64,000 bases of DNA, taken from NCBI GenBank assembly GCA_021432635.1, contig MU270030.1, positions 818,464 to 882,463 on the forward strand, read 5' to 3'. Position numbers and translations under genes: made by a program. Numbering within the stretch: position 1 is the first letter of the stretch; each line of letters begins with the position of its first letter. The stretch is from Thozetella sp. PMI_491 (taxonomy: Eukaryota; Ascomycota; Sordariomycetes; Chaetosphaeriales; Chaetosphaeriaceae). The notes beneath the pieces are model-generated. The model was not told the origin of the DNA and did no database searches. It worked only from the letters and a program-made list of their open reading frames with translations. Of this stretch, positions 33,380 through 45,957 are shown in pieces.

Positions 33380-33698
33380 GGAGACGGGAGAGGCGGTGGT
33401 CGGAGCTCCGGCGCTGTGTCGCCAGGGGCCGCAGTTTTGGGCCGTCGTTCGCCGGAAGCACATGGAGGCGAGGCGTTGGTTGGAATCTGCATTCTATGAA
33501 ACATCTCTAGACGCCTCATCACGAGGCTCATGCACTACAAATGATACCATTCCTTGATCATGTCCAGACCGTGCCAAATATCCTGCCCTGGTCCCGTGTA
33601 ACTAGCTGTAACTGACTGCGCAACTCATCCTGGTACTGATCCTGTAACTGACCGTGGCGCTGATCCCCGTGTCCGAATGCGCCGTAACCCCCAAATCC
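33380..33698. other. Intergenic between convergent genes
   Basis: Between the 3' ends of csn4 and the esterase gene. It contains a direct-repeat-like run of ctgtaactga/gtaactgac near 33597-33655. No gene is seen. Confidence 0.5.
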
Positions 33699-34589
33699 CT
33701 ACGATAGATCCGTGCGTCGCACTACAATGTAGCCCTGGTCGATGGCCGTCGGGTCGCCAGTCTCCTCGGCGAACGCGACGTCGTCGTCGCGGAACTTGCG
33801 CAGGCGCCGCCGCGCCGGCTCCGCCCGCTCCCGGACCAACAGCGACACGAACGCCAGCCCCAGCTTCTGTCCAATCAGGTCGTATCCGTCAGGCGTGAAG
33901 TGGACGGCATCGTCCCAGTAGCGCTCCCGGTCGGCCTCCGACATGGCGAAGTATGGCACCGCGTCGTGGAGGTCGAAGACGTGGCTGGCCTTGTCAGCAG
34001 CCGCAAGCGAGGGAGGGGGCGGACCGACCTACAAGTTCTTCTCCTTGTGTTCCTTGATCAGCGTGTTGAGACGGTTCCGCCGGGCGCCGAGGCGCTCGCG
34101 CTGCGAAGCCCCTACCCCGGCCTCAGGCACAGTCAGGGCCAGCACCTTGCTCTTCTTGAGCAGCGGCACGCTCCACACCTTCTTGAGCTCGTCGTAGACG
34201 TCGTCGGGCTGTATATTCTGGAAGGCGAGGTCGCTGCGGGCGTCAGCGGGCGAGCGAGCACAGGGAGGTCATGGGCCGACTTACTTGGTGCCGCCTAGCA
34301 CGATGGTCCAGTCGAACGTCTGCTTCTTGACTGCGCGTCGTTAGTGCCGCACGGCTCGCTAGAGCTAGAGAGAACACCTACACTGCTTCTCCATGCGTCG
34401 AAGGAAGTCGCCGCGGACCATGTCGCCGGACTGGCCGTTCTCGACGATCTCGACCTCGAGCTCTGGGAGCGCCATCGCGATCATCTGCTGCAGCGTCTCC
34501 GAGTAGGGATGGTAGATGGCACCGAAGCTCGAGTAGCCGTTCGTCAGCGAGTCGCCGAAGCAGAGGATGCGCAACTTTCGAGAGCCCAT
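33699..34589 (-). CDS. GDSL/SGNH-hydrolase family esterase
   Basis: Four exons: 34589-34382, 34330-34285, 34233-34033, 33984-33699, giving 246 aa. The three introns are 48-51 nt with GTAGGT or GTAAGT donors. Splicing restores all SGNH blocks: FGDSLTNGY (Ser14), NGQSGD (block II Gly), VLGGTND (block III, Asn85, created by the exon 2/3 junction) and DDAVHFTPDG (Asp177, His180). There is no signal peptide, so it is probably cytosolic. The closest type is the small isoamyl-acetate-hydrolysing or lysophospholipase-like fungal esterases. Substrate is unknown. An upstream in-frame ATG at 34631 would add 14 residues. Confidence 0.87.
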
Positions 34590-35231
34590 CCTGACGATCC
34601 TAGCGCGCGCTGCTCGCACGAGCTCTCGCATGTATTCTGTGGCGTGGTGTCGTGCGCTGCGTGGTCGCTCTTCTGAGCGATGACGAGGTAGGAGCGGCAA
34701 GTGTCGCGGTGAGCGGGGCGGCTGCTGCCTCAGGTAGCCGCGGGGGCGGGGTGCCGGGCGAGCCCTGCGCAGCCCATGCGCTCCAGTGGATTTTCGCTCG
34801 TGCCTGGCGCGGCCACCAGCACCTAGAATGCAGGTCCGCAGACCCTGGCGCGTGACAGGGAATAACCCGCCTGTTGCTTCGGGAGAGTGGCGACAGAGCT
34901 CGTCGCAAGCGGACAGCGCGTTCGCCCCGGCCACCACCACGCACACTCGACGTCCCAATTCCCACGCGACATCGGACTCGCACCCCTTTCCAGCCTCTCG
35001 ACATCATCGTCTCGCGCTCTAGCGATGGCGAGGCCGAGGCGACAGATCTGAGGCAAAGGATTTTTCGGGCTCCGGCCCGGGGCGGGTTCGGACATGCACG
35101 AGGAAGCTTACTAGCGCGGTGGAACACGCGATTGGCAGGCGGGGGGACCATCGCCCCGCTGTCTATTGTCTATAGGGCTGGCGAAAGCGCGCTCGAACGA
35201 GCAGGGGCCTAGGGCAAACATCTACCAGGTA
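34590..35231. other. Intergenic, no supported gene
   Basis: Lies 5' of the esterase gene and 3' of the next minus-strand gene. No gene or clear motif is seen. Confidence 0.5.
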
Positions 35232-37654
35232 CTACAGGCCGGAGCGTGGGTGCTGTCGATAGGCGAGCGACTCTCGCGGGGTGGCGGCCACTGGTGCTCT
35301 CTGGAGGCCGCGCCACCACGCCAGGAACGAGCACAGGGAACCCGGGTTCGACCATGCCGCCGGCCAAACGTCCTCGGCCGCAGCGCCCTCGTGCTCGCCA
35401 CCGAGCAGGCCCCGCGCGAAGGCGAGATCGGCCTCTGTGATGCGTGCGCGCGCCGCGTGGTGGCTGTCGCAGAACCGCAGCAGCTGGTGCGCGCGTAGCT
35501 GGCGGTCGATCCTCTCTTTCCCTCTAGGCGGCGCCGCCTTCTCCTGCACAGCCCTCTTCGCCTCGCCGAGCTGAAGACACCCCTGGGGGAGCTCGAGAGT
35601 GGGCACGAAGTCGAAGGCCCGTGGCCGCCCGCGTAGGGGCCCACCAGGCGATGGTGTCACAGTCACTCGCAGTGCGCCATACTGCGGGCTGATTACCTTC
35701 TTCCACGCCTCCGGGTCGGCGGCGATGGTGGCCGCGGCGGCGCAGGGGCCGTCCCGCGGCAGGAAGAGGTCCAGTTCGAACACGTAGAAGCCGGGCCGGA
35801 AGCTCCCGAGGACCCCGATCTCGTACACATTCCGGCCGGATAGGTGCCACGGGCCGAAGTCGAAGCCGTACCGCCGCTTGTGGTAGACGGGGTCGCACAC
35901 TACCGTCACCGCGGTCTGTGGCGCGACGACCTCGAGCCGGCCGTGAACGCGCACGCGCCCTGGCTCGTCAACACTGCTGTCTAGCCGCAGGCGCAGCGGC
36001 CGGGCTGCCGGAGAGTCTGCATCTCCTAGGCCCGATGACGCATCGTCGGCGGGCTCGTCGACTGGCAGAATCCCGAAGGCGCCTTGCCTGACGAAACCCT
36101 CGAGGCTGGCTGGGTTCTGCAGTGCCCCGAAAGCGGCCCTGCAGACGGTCATCCTGGGCCCGTCAGTTGGATGCCGACGGCTGGGGGGGGAGGGGCAGAC
36201 GCACTCATCCATCGTGACGACCCGAGGTGTATAGGGGCCTCGGGTCGTCAGCTTCAGCTCGTGGGCCGTCAGCACAAAGAGGCGGAAGCCGAGCTCGCGG
36301 GCGATGCGCTCCACCTCCGCGCACACGTAGCGCATGCGGAGCGTGTCCCCGGTCACGAACACGATCCGTTCGAGCCGCTGGGCCGGGTCGTCATGCTCCC
36401 GGGCGTCCCGCAGCGCCTGGAGGGCCGCGCCGAACGCGCCCAGCACGGGAATGAAGCCATCCAGCCAGGTCCGCACCGCCGCGCGGTCGGCCACGAGTAG
36501 GCGGCCGGTCGGCAGCGCCACCGACACGTCGTCGTCCGGCCCGAGCTCGCACTTCTCAACCTCGAAGCGCCGGTAGGCCGCCCGGTACGCGTCGTTGAAG
36601 TCGGGCGAGCACCCGAACACCGCACTCGTCGCTGCGTATCCAAAGTCGGCCGTGACGTGGCCGGCGCCCATGGGGATCCCTGAGGCGTGTCAGCTGCCAG
36701 GGGCGGACAGGCGAATAGGTGCTTACTTTGAAGTGGCAGCCGCGTGCTGTCCTCGGTGAAGACGGCGCGCGCGAGCGTGACGCCGTCGTCCGGGGGGATC
36801 ATGGTCCAAAACATGGACAACTCCTGCACAGGATCAGCACCGGCCGGCCGTGGCGCCCAGGGGACCCACTGTGCTGTACTCGCCGAAGTCGCAGAAGAGC
36901 ACCGAGCCCTCGCGCACGTCGCAGGAGGCCGCCTGGACGTCGGCCCGCAGCTCAGCCAGCACGTCGGCCCGAAGCCACGGGCAGGAGAGGCAGTGCTGGA
37001 CCAGCACTTCGGCCTCGGACAGGAAGCAAACCTCGGCCTCGTCAAGGTAAGGCCAGACGCGCTTGAGCAGCGCCTCGCACCGGTCCAGCAGCGCCTGCTC
37101 GGTCGCGTCGAGCCCGACTACCAACACGTTGAGCCGCCGCCCCGACCAGATGGAATTGAGTATCTCTTTGCGGTGCTGCCGGAGGGCGCCCGTGATCTGC
37201 ACTCGCTCCACGACCTCGCGTGCCACGCACCGGAGCCGGTTGAGCTGCCGCCCCAGCGCCGCGTCCAACGGCTTCGCGAGGCTCGCGGCCTGCTCGGTCG
37301 TCAGCTCCCCCAGCAGCCGACACGTCGGCGCCGATGGGGCTATTCCGGAAAGGAACTCGAGCGCATGCATGGATGAGATTTCGAACGGCGCGACCAGGCC
37401 CGTCTGGTCTAGCGCGACGTCGTAGCGCAGGAGGTGCGCTGGCCGGCCCGGCACCGCGCGGAGGAGGTCCTGTGAGAGATCCCAGTCGAGCTCCGGCATC
37501 GTCCAGCGGCCGTCGCCATGCCGCTTGCTGAGGACGAGGCGCCCGCAGAAGGCGTCCGCCCGCCAGCGGATGACCAGGGTCGACACGAAAGGGGGCCTGC
37601 GCCGTCAGCGGGGTCCGACGAGAGTTGCCTGGAGACTCACAGCGGCGGCGCCAT
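35232..37654 (-). CDS. Large protein with degenerate Hsp70/actin-like ATPase fold, function unknown
   Basis: Five exons: 37654-37641 (14 nt), 37596-36870, 36823-36727, 36679-36205, 36153-35232, giving 744 aa. Four introns of 44-51 nt all have good donors (GTGAGT, GTGGGT, GTAAGC, GTGCGT). The last (36204-36154) is a multiple of three and open, so retention would add 17 residues. The open frame at 37586 starts with GTG, and the tiny first exon supplies MAPPL. Weak phosphate-loop-like strings (VLFCDFGEYST, VTADFGYAATSAVFG) and an adenosine-motif-like string (RIVFVTGDTLRMRYV) occur in the order seen in fungal Hsp70-like proteins, but they are degenerate. The gene structure is firm. The fold assignment is tentative and no function is claimed. 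Confidence 0.6.
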
Positions 37655-38595
37655 GGTGTTCCGGGCGATGGAACCTTGTGGGTGGAGAATAGCGGACAAA
37701 CAACGACCGAGATCTCGCGGGTTGAGGATTGCGGACGAGCATCAGCGGGAGGCCGGAGGGGTGCTTCATGTCAAGCGAGGACGCGCTGGGCGAGAGCATG
37801 GCTCCCTTGATAGAGAGTAATAGACCATCTGGCGCACGGAATCCTAGGACCAGGGAAATCTTGAAGCAGGTCACCTATGCCCCTGACGCCTTGACACCAG
37901 GAGCCTTGTTCCGTGGAGGCGACTCGCGGTTCGCTCCGGGGAAGTGGACTCGTCTCCATGGCCCTACAAGCACAGCGGCTTTCGGGATGGTTTTTTGCCG
38001 ATGCAGTTGCTGTGCTTGGTGCCTGCTCTGTTCACCAGCAAGCCGCGTTGGGATGCTCCGCTAGTGACCCTGCCCTGAGCAGATCGCTGCATGGGTGCGG
38101 TTCGCGGCAAGAACCCGGCCCAGTGGTCCTGCCGAGGCCATGCATGGTTGGGCGGGCAACTGCCGGAACCCCTAGCTTCGAGCCCGGGTCGCTGGCCCAC
38201 GGCTTACGAGTGCGAAGGCTCTGCCGCCATGTGGTCAGCATGCTATGGGCAATTCCGCGTTGCAGACGACTGGCTCCATGGCCGGCAGGGTGCGAAAGTT
38301 GCAGAGATGAGCACTGCGTAGAACATAGGTTTAGATTATCACAGGACTCGCTTTGAAATTGCGCTCGACGCCTTCAGGCCACGCTGCTGCAGTCGAGAGC
38401 GACCCCGTTAAATCGACCGTATGGATTTTACCGTATCTAACCACATCCGGTAACTACCCATTTGGGAGTGGCGGTGCCAGCCACAGCCAAAAATCGCCGG
38501 CGCCGACATCGCTCGCCCTCAGCCAGTAAGCAAGCCAGTCAAGCAACGACTGGCACCACCCACAACTGAAGCTATTCCCAGATACCGTTGCCCGT
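37655..38595. other. Intergenic, no supported gene
   Basis: 5' flank of the Hsp70-like gene and of the gap-truncated gene. The open frames are short and domain-free. Confidence 0.5.
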
Positions 38596-38662
38596 ATGCC
38601 AGGGCGCGCCATGGCGACCCCCTTCTCCGATACCGAAACGGCCGTCGACGAAGCCTTCGATC
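38596..38662 (+). CDS. Start of a gene truncated by the assembly gap
   Basis: An in-frame pair of ATGs (38596 and 38611, the latter gcgccATGGcg) opens MATPFSDTETAVDEAFD before the Ns. The composition and start context look like a real N-terminus. Nothing on the far side of the gap continues the frame. Product unknown. Confidence 0.45.
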
Positions 38663-38672
38663 NNNNNNNNNN
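38663..38672. other. Assembly gap (10 N)
   Basis: Ten consecutive N, a conventional placeholder for a scaffold join of unknown length. Base composition drops from GC-rich to near-balanced right after it. Confidence 0.98.
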
Positions 38673-38804
38673 ACTTGCGTCTGGGTGTCCGATAGTATTG
38701 AAACTTTTTATAAGATATTCTGCTACGCTGAGGATTAGACCATCTCTTCCGGATTAAACTCTTGTCATCATTTTGCCTGGGTATGAGAGACTCCATCCTC
38801 CTAT

Positions 38805-41240
38805 TTATGACCCACGCAAGAGGTTATCCAGGAATGCTGTATCGACGCCTTGCAACGCCCAGTCGTCTATGCCTACGATTAAACTCGAGTTATAGTACTG
38901 CTGCATTAAGACAGCGTCGTTAGAATTGGCGCTGGAGACATGGGCAGTGTATTCCTGGGGACGGGTGCTCTGAGGCGAGTTGCCCGTCAACATCTGCACA
39001 TGAAGCAACTCAGGTGCTATCGCTGTCTCTTCCAGTCTCGGGTACGTTAGTGGCGTCAACCCAAATCGGGCACTGTTTTGCGGTGGTGTGTTCGAGTGCG
39101 TTCTAGCGTACTGTTCGAACCTGGTTTGGGCGTGTAGAGGAGATGGATCTCCTGGTGCCGAGTCCATCCCGCTAGACCCTTCGCGCGCGATCCTGATGGT
39201 ACCGAAGTACGGGATGCAGATCTGCAAGACCTTGTCTTTTTCCCACCCTTCTTCCTGCTCCCTTTCCTCTTGCTGCAGCGTGCGATACGAGTCATGCACA
39301 CTCTGTGCATTGTATTTCCCTCCTTCGGCAGCTTCCTCTTCGATACGCAGCAAACATCGCACAACTTGCACGCTCGCCTCGTTCATCGTATCTCCGTCGA
39401 TTCCACATGCAAGAGTCATCGTCTCAACAACCCGCTCCAACATACCGCGGTTCAATAGGCGCTGATGTGGCATGATGTAGTTCCCTCTCTTGTGAAGATG
39501 GCTGTCAAGGTATGCCAGCAGCAAAGTCATGGCCGCCATGAGCGCGAAGAAGTCGAGGGTGCGGCAGCGAGTGGTGGCGGGATTCGATGTACGATACGCA
39601 GTGAAGCATGAGAGCATCTCCCTGCTCGCACCCATACAGGCTAACTTCGAGTGGTCGTATTTTCCTTCCGCGCTAAATCGCAGCAGGTACGGGAGGTGAA
39701 GCTGGTTGAGCAAATTGTAGTGAAACACCTGACTGCTTGTGCGCAATGCCTCCCAGAATATTTCTTCAGTGCCATGTTCTAAGCCCACGAAGTTCGGTGG
39801 CAGCCAGAAGTTCGAAGGCATAGACTGGGCGACTTTGAGCAGGTCCGCATCGATGGACTGAGTCGTTGCTAAGTCATCTTCGGATAAATCGCGGCCGTTG
39901 CGCTCCAAGATGCGGGCTGCGATGACAGCGTGAGCACGATCAAGCTTCCCAAGAGGCCCGTCACTAGTGAGGGCCGCTTCTGATCCTATGCTTTGGTCAA
40001 GTGTTCCTGGTGGAAGGCCCAGCAAGAGACAGAGATGACGGTCGTTGTACACAATCCGATACCAGAGGAACTGGGGATCAAGCTTATTGTCGGGATTAAT
40101 GGTCTTGAACGGCCGACTGGAGGGTCGGTGGATACCCATGAGCTGAGCTACCAGCATCGCTCTTCTATATGCAAGCCATCCTCGCCTGAGATTTCCACTG
40201 TTGATTTGATAGAAACCCTCCATCATGAGGCACTCGAGACTCTCTATGGTTCCGTGCAGCTCCTCATTGGTAGTTACTAGGCTGATGGCAGTTTCGACCA
40301 ACCGGTTCATTATCGCGCGAGGAGCTTCAGAAAGGCCTGCTCGGAGAGAACGACTGGTGCCACCTAAGCGTCCTATATTGTCATGGAAGCTTGGATGCTG
40401 AAGCACGGTGGCAAAAAGAAACATTTGCTTGGCGATAAGAACTGGGTGAGTTTCCGCACTGCATGCCGCAAAGGCAGTCGACGGCACATTGATTGGGCTT
40501 GGCTTCTCACGCATTAGCGTGGCGTGAGACTTCGTGTTGAGCAAATGAAAGTACATGGGATGGCCAACGATCGACTCGCGTATGACGTCGATATCCTGCG
40601 CGGAGGGAAAGGCCGCAAGCAGGGTGCGCGAGAGATCTCTCTGTTTTCCAAGTGCCGAGGCTCTAGGGCTATGGAGTCTTGCTAAACGATGATTGCTCAT
40701 AGGATGCGAACGGTTCTGAGGTGATGCATTGCGGCCTCCTTCCTATAATAGATTGGTCGTTAGTGGATTAGCCCATCGAGAGCACAGCTTCCCACGCACC
40801 TCTAAAGGAGTGTGTTCTCCTCTTACAGGTGCCGGGTGCAAATCATCATAGTTGGAGGGAGCTGGCAGCCCGCTGTTCTGATGACGGCTGGCCGTCGACC
40901 TCCTCTCATCAAGGCCTGAAATGGCTACGTTTTCGCCCTGCTTAGCGAGGTTGGCCACCAGGGCGTCGACCTGCACGATTCTATCGCCGATCTCCCGTTC
41001 GTGGTCTCTCGTCGAAGACAGCTTCTCTGGCTGTTCCTGGCCAAGACAAGCCGACCCTCGTCTGTGGCAGTTCCTGCAAATCTTTTCCTCGGACGATGCG
41101 AAGGTGCATTTGACTTTTCGGCGCTTACATGCCCAACAGCTGCTGGTGCCTTTGCGTATCTTCCGAGGTCTGTCCGACAGCTCCAAATCTAGCACCAAAA
41201 AGCCGGCGTCCACGGACCCTAGTGAGGCAGAGGTGGCCAT
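38805..41240 (-). CDS. Zn2Cys6 transcription factor with fungal-specific domain
   Basis: Two exons: 41240-40800 and 40742-38805, with a 57-nt intron (GTGCGT...ctaac...TATAG), giving 792 aa. The DNA-binding cluster is at residues 35-65 (C35 WAC38 .. C45 .. C55 RNC58 .. C65, i.e. CX2CX6CX9CX2CX6C), with the basic run KRRKVK. It is followed by a linker and the middle-homology/PF04082-type helical domain in exon 2 (e.g. LRRGWLAYRRAMLVAQLMG, DPQFLWYRIVYNDRHLCLLLGLP). A nuclear regulator, probably a dimer. The intron sits in the linker between the two domains. It is the nearest regulator to the P450 gene and is divergently transcribed from it. Confidence 0.93.
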
Positions 41241-42963
41241 GGTGCATTTTCCAGCGCGATGTTAACTTAATGGTGATACTATGGCTGCTCCGAGTTGCTA
41301 TATTGTCGAGAAGCTTTCGCCGTGGTTCGTTGCTGACGCCTCGGTTTAATCTGGCCCAATTCGGACCAGCTCCGCCGAGCCTCAGTCGAATGAGGCTTCA
41401 TTGTATTTGTAAGCGGCCGATGGGGTGACACCTAGCTCCATCTCCGTTGCTCCTGTACATCGTTACCTTCGACGCCCAGCATCTGTCACAGCATGCCTTC
41501 TAAGGACGACTCACCCTTCCTGAAAGTCAGAGATTTCGTTGTTTGTATGTACCGAGTTACCTAAGGTACAGAGCCACCTTAGCCAATATGGCAACCAACC
41601 CAGTTTCGCATGTGGGCGCCCGCGGGCTTGGACTCATCGCCGAGGTTATTGTTGCCCGAGAACGAGCTCTTCCTATCCTCGAGCTACCCAACATGACTCT
41701 CTGCCCTGCTGAGAGGATTCTTGGCGCAGAATGCTCAATTTTCAAAACGGGGCATTCTAGAATGGACTCCAGGTATTGCATTAAATGCACACCTTATCAG
41801 TCCGACGCAACCTTTGTTGAGAACATATTGCGTCTCAGAGCCATGCCCACCTAGTTGAGCGAAAGAGGTCTTGACCCCGAGGACAGTATCTTCCGTGACA
41901 ATACGTGCGCCTAGATGACGGCTCAACATGCGGGGAGTCTCTTAGCAGGCCGAGTTGAGAAACGGACATTCCGTCGCGAGCCGGATAGTATCGATGAGCT
42001 TTTCGGACTTATACCCCTTGCATGCATCTGCCCCTTTCCACTGAGGGCAGTGAGAGCAGACCATTATTCAGATCATCTCGATTCTAGGGCTGTGAAGATT
42101 CCGAGAAATGGCGTAGGTCACCTAATGTGTTGTTATTAGGCAGCTATAACGACAAATTTCCTCGGATTCGAGGGTCGAGTACCTTGGTTCGGGGCTGAGG
42201 ATAACCATACGAGACTTCGGAACTTGAGAGGATGCGATAATCGATTGTGAGCCGACAAAATTTCTTATTATTAGCGCTCTTAGATTTCTACAACCCGCCT
42301 GTCCACATCCTGCCGTGCTCTCGGCTAGAGCCTCACATACGACCGGCACCGTGGGTCGAAGCTAAACGAGCCATGCAATGATATTTACTTACGTGCCATG
42401 TTAGCACATACGGTGTGAGATCTGGGTGCTGGGTCTGCCTGTTGGAACCTGGCTGCCGGATCTCGCCTGCCGGCAGTTTCTGGTTGACACTTACTGGGAA
42501 CTTTTGATCATCGGTGGCTGAACTTGCCTTCCCTGTTGGAACTTTAGGTCATTGCTACCCCGAGCGCTTTTCTATTGGACCTTTGGGTCGACTGGGGGCC
42601 ACATCACTTAGCTTACTGAACGAATCCTAGCAGTCATGTACATGCTTACCAAGGCGGCACGGTTATTCTATAACTAGCTGGCAAGCTTGTACTTTGATAT
42701 GTCTATAAATACAGGAAATATGACCGTAGTCAATCAGGTAAACGAATGCAGGCACCATCTACAAGAGAAGGACGATTGTCCGTCACAGCACATTCGATGT
42801 ATCAATTAGCCATCACTTCCTCCCGAATGCAGCAATTTGTAATTGGGTAAACAGTCTTAATCAAAGATCTGAGTCCAAGAGAATTGGGCTCAGGCTCATC
42901 TCTTCATCTTTCTATCAGGCTCTTTCCCTAATACCCTCCGTCAAAAGACTGAATGTAGCAACC
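41241..42963. other. Divergent intergenic region (regulator / P450)
   Basis: About 1.7 kb shared upstream region. No supported gene. CCG/CGG half-sites suitable for Zn2Cys6 binding are scattered but too short to call. Confidence 0.5.
42704..42711 (+). promoter_or_regulatory. TATA box of the P450 gene
   Basis: Consensus tataaata about 250 nt before the ATG, followed by an AT-rich leader. It is the only strong TATA in this intergenic region on this strand. Confidence 0.55.
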
Positions 42964-44609
42964 ATGTCTTGGGTCATATTATTCATCATCCTTGGGCTCG
43001 CCTATGCGGCTATGATGGCGTTTGACCACATCTGGGATAGGCTTGAGCGTGACGAGCCGCCTCGGGTATATTCCAGGTTCCCATTCCTGGGTCACTTCAT
43101 CGGCCTTGTCTGGAATGGCGTGTCGTTCTTTAACAAGCTCAGGTTTGTTCCCCGGCGGTCAAACAAGCGGGTAGATTGGCAGGTCAACCAGCTAACGAGG
43201 TAGTGGGTAGAGAGAGATCACACCTCCCGATTCTCACCATCAGTGTTCTGGGTAGAAAGGTCTATGTCATCCACTCTCCGGCGCTGATCTCGCAGGTCCA
43301 TCGCAAGCCAGATGTGTTGTCTAATAACGGCCCCTTCATGGAGACTGTGTTTGCAAGAATCATGGGCATTGATCCTGAAGGTATGGCCCTGATCAAGTCC
43401 AACGCTGAGCAGAGGGGGTCGTTGAGAAGAGAAATGCAAGAGATGGACCACTTCCTTCTTAACCCTGCCGAGGATTCTATGAAACAGGCGTATTGTAACA
43501 CGATGTCTGAGATTGCTCAGGGGCTCAGCGGCATTGGGATATGTGGAAGCGTCAAGGTGGATCTCATGAAATGGCTACAGCGCATGCTCTTACGCTGCAC
43601 GAGTATTGCTATGTACGGGCCCAACAATCCTTTCGAAAAAAAGCCAACTCTGCTTCAAGACTTCTGGTATATTTTTAGCCCATTATATAGTGGGTTTGTT
43701 TCATCTCTCAAGATATATTGCTAAACTTTGTCTAGGGACTACGAGGCTGGGTTGAAGTCGCTTACGCTCGACGTGTACCCGGAGATCACCGCCTTGGCGA
43801 CAGTCAAGGCGCGCCAGAGAGTGGTGGACAACTTCAAGGAATTTTACGAGCACCCGGAATCGCAAAGAGTGGCATCCCTGGTCCAGAATCGCACCGCAGT
43901 CAGTCATCGCTTTGGCTGCAGCAAGGACCACGTTGCCCGCTTTGAACTCGGTTTACTCTCCGGCCTCCTCATGAACACCGTGCCCGCTCTGTTTTGGATA
44001 CTCGGTTACATCACCGAAGACCGCCTACTCCTCTCACGTATTCTAGACGAGATCCCCTCGGTGATTGAGAAGACCGAGACTGGCGCGTTGACCATCAAAA
44101 TCAGCGCCATAAAGTCTTGTTGTCCCATCCTAGACTCGGCCTACCAAGAAACGCTGCGCATCGCTGGTTCCAACATTAGCGCCATGGAAGTATTAGAGGA
44201 TACAGTGCTGGGCGGCAAGTGGCTCCTCAAGAAGGGCGCCATGGTTCAGATTCCTGCTTTTGCGATCCATATGGACCCTGGCATCTGGGGTCCTGATGCA
44301 GCTGAGTTCGATGCGGAGAGATTTATTAAGAAGGAGACGAACCTATCGCACAGCAACTTCCAATCATTTGGTGGAGGCGCAACACTCTGCCCTGGGCGTC
44401 ACCTTGCGCGGGCCGAGATCCTTGGTGTTACCGTTCTGATGCTGTTCATGTTCGACGTAGCTTTCTCCGACAAAACTCCAAAACTGCCGGCGAAGAACGT
44501 GAATAATCTCGGCGCGATTATGAAGCCAAAAACAAAACTCGAGCTAATATTGACAAGGAAATCTGGTATGGAGCATGTAAAGTGGGACTTTTCCCAAGTT
44601 CTGATCTAG
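42964..44609 (+). CDS. Cytochrome P450, CYP7/CYP8-like class
   Basis: Three exons: 42964-43142, 43211-43666, 43736-44609, with introns of 68 and 69 nt (GTTTGT, GTATAT donors), giving 502 aa in one frame. An N-terminal membrane anchor (MSWVILFIILGLAYAAMMAF) places it on the ER. The K-helix is ETLR (Glu350, Arg353). The heme-binding loop is SFGGGATLCPGRHLA, with thiolate Cys430. The I-helix region reads LLMNTVPALFWILG, as in CYP7/CYP8-like enzymes, which act on sterols, bile acids or oxylipins. Substrate cannot be read from sequence. All catalytic landmarks are present. Confidence 0.92.
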
Positions 44610-45957
44610 GGGAGCATCGTTCCGTGGTGTTTGGGTCTACAATGGCAGAATCTACATGGCCGGGCCATCATGGAACTGGAACACAACTTGTAACTCTAAT
44701 CTCAAGGCTTGCCGAAAATACATTGCGTGGCGTATGAAGCTTTCTCCTAGAATAATTGCATTATTCTTTTATACCGAGCAGCAGTATTCCGATTAAATCG
44801 CCAATCCCGATATACGTACTTACTCAGGCTGAAATGATCCGACGGTTCGTGGCCGGAGAATAAAGACGAAGTGCAAGTGATTGTGGGCTAGGGGTTAGGT
44901 CATCCTGGTGGCCCCTTCCCTCACCCTACATCAACAGTGCGTCCCTCACCATGGGGTGCGCATTTTATCTAACCTGAGGCAACTTGTTGGAAGTAAGTGC
45001 CCGAAGCCTCTTGCTCTCACAATTCATACGGGCATTGGATGCCTCAGGCGACTTCAGCAGCTAGCCCTCTAAATCGCCCATTGGACCTTTCATCTCTTCT
45101 CATATATTGACCTGCCTATGAGGGTAAGGTTACTGAGTTAAGTATACGGCGATCAATGCCGGCACTTATTGCGGCAAAGGACATGGAGCTTACGCGGCAA
45201 CCGGGGATCGGCATTGTGATGCCACGGTACCCAATTTGAACACATCAAGGTTGGTTAAGCCACCAAACAATATTCACTGCCTGCAGCATTCGGGCAGAAA
45301 ATAAACTGTCACTCTGTATCGTGATTTGGTTGTTATTATTGCTAGTATTCAGCCGCTCAGTTTCCCAAAGCCCTATATTTCTCAAGCCGGGTCCGTTATT
45401 CCCAGGGGCTACACCGAGGGCCCGACACTGCTACTTCAACCAAGACTAAGACCGCGAAAGACGCTGTCTCAAAGACTAGTAGTTAGCGGTCTTCGAACTG
45501 TGGGTCGAGAGACCGACACGGGAAATCCACCTTGGATCTCGCATTTAAAGGGCAGATGTGGTAAAACTTGAAGCTGCGCCACCGTAATGCGAACCAGTGA
45601 CGAAACATTTGTAGAAATAGGACAAAATGACGAGTTGGGTAGTTTCAGCATCCGGTAATCCCTTGCATACCCCAGGTTTCCATCCAATTCAAGGCGCAGA
45701 GGATGCTGACGGATGCTCCAATGCCCAACACGAAGGGATCGACAGCTCTCCTTGACTTTGATCGCCAAATAAGTGGTGAATCTTCGTGGCTTAGACAATC
45801 ATGAAGTATTTAAAATGCCTGACGAGAAAACTTTTAAAACAGAATCTGGCCAGACTATGCAGTCAATCTCAACAACTTCTCTATTAGCTATCCTTAGACG
45901 ATCCAAGTCACTAATTACCTGTTTCAAATCCACTTCGAGGTTATAAGAAGGCACAAA
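44610..45957. other. Intergenic, no supported gene
   Basis: Only short open frames without domains. A TATA-like tatttaaaat (about 45807-45816) lies about 145 nt before the small secreted protein gene. Confidence 0.5.

Noticed and set aside
38673-38804. Continuation of the gap-truncated gene
   Set aside because: Sequence right of the gap is AT-richer, has stops, and does not read as protein in the needed direction.
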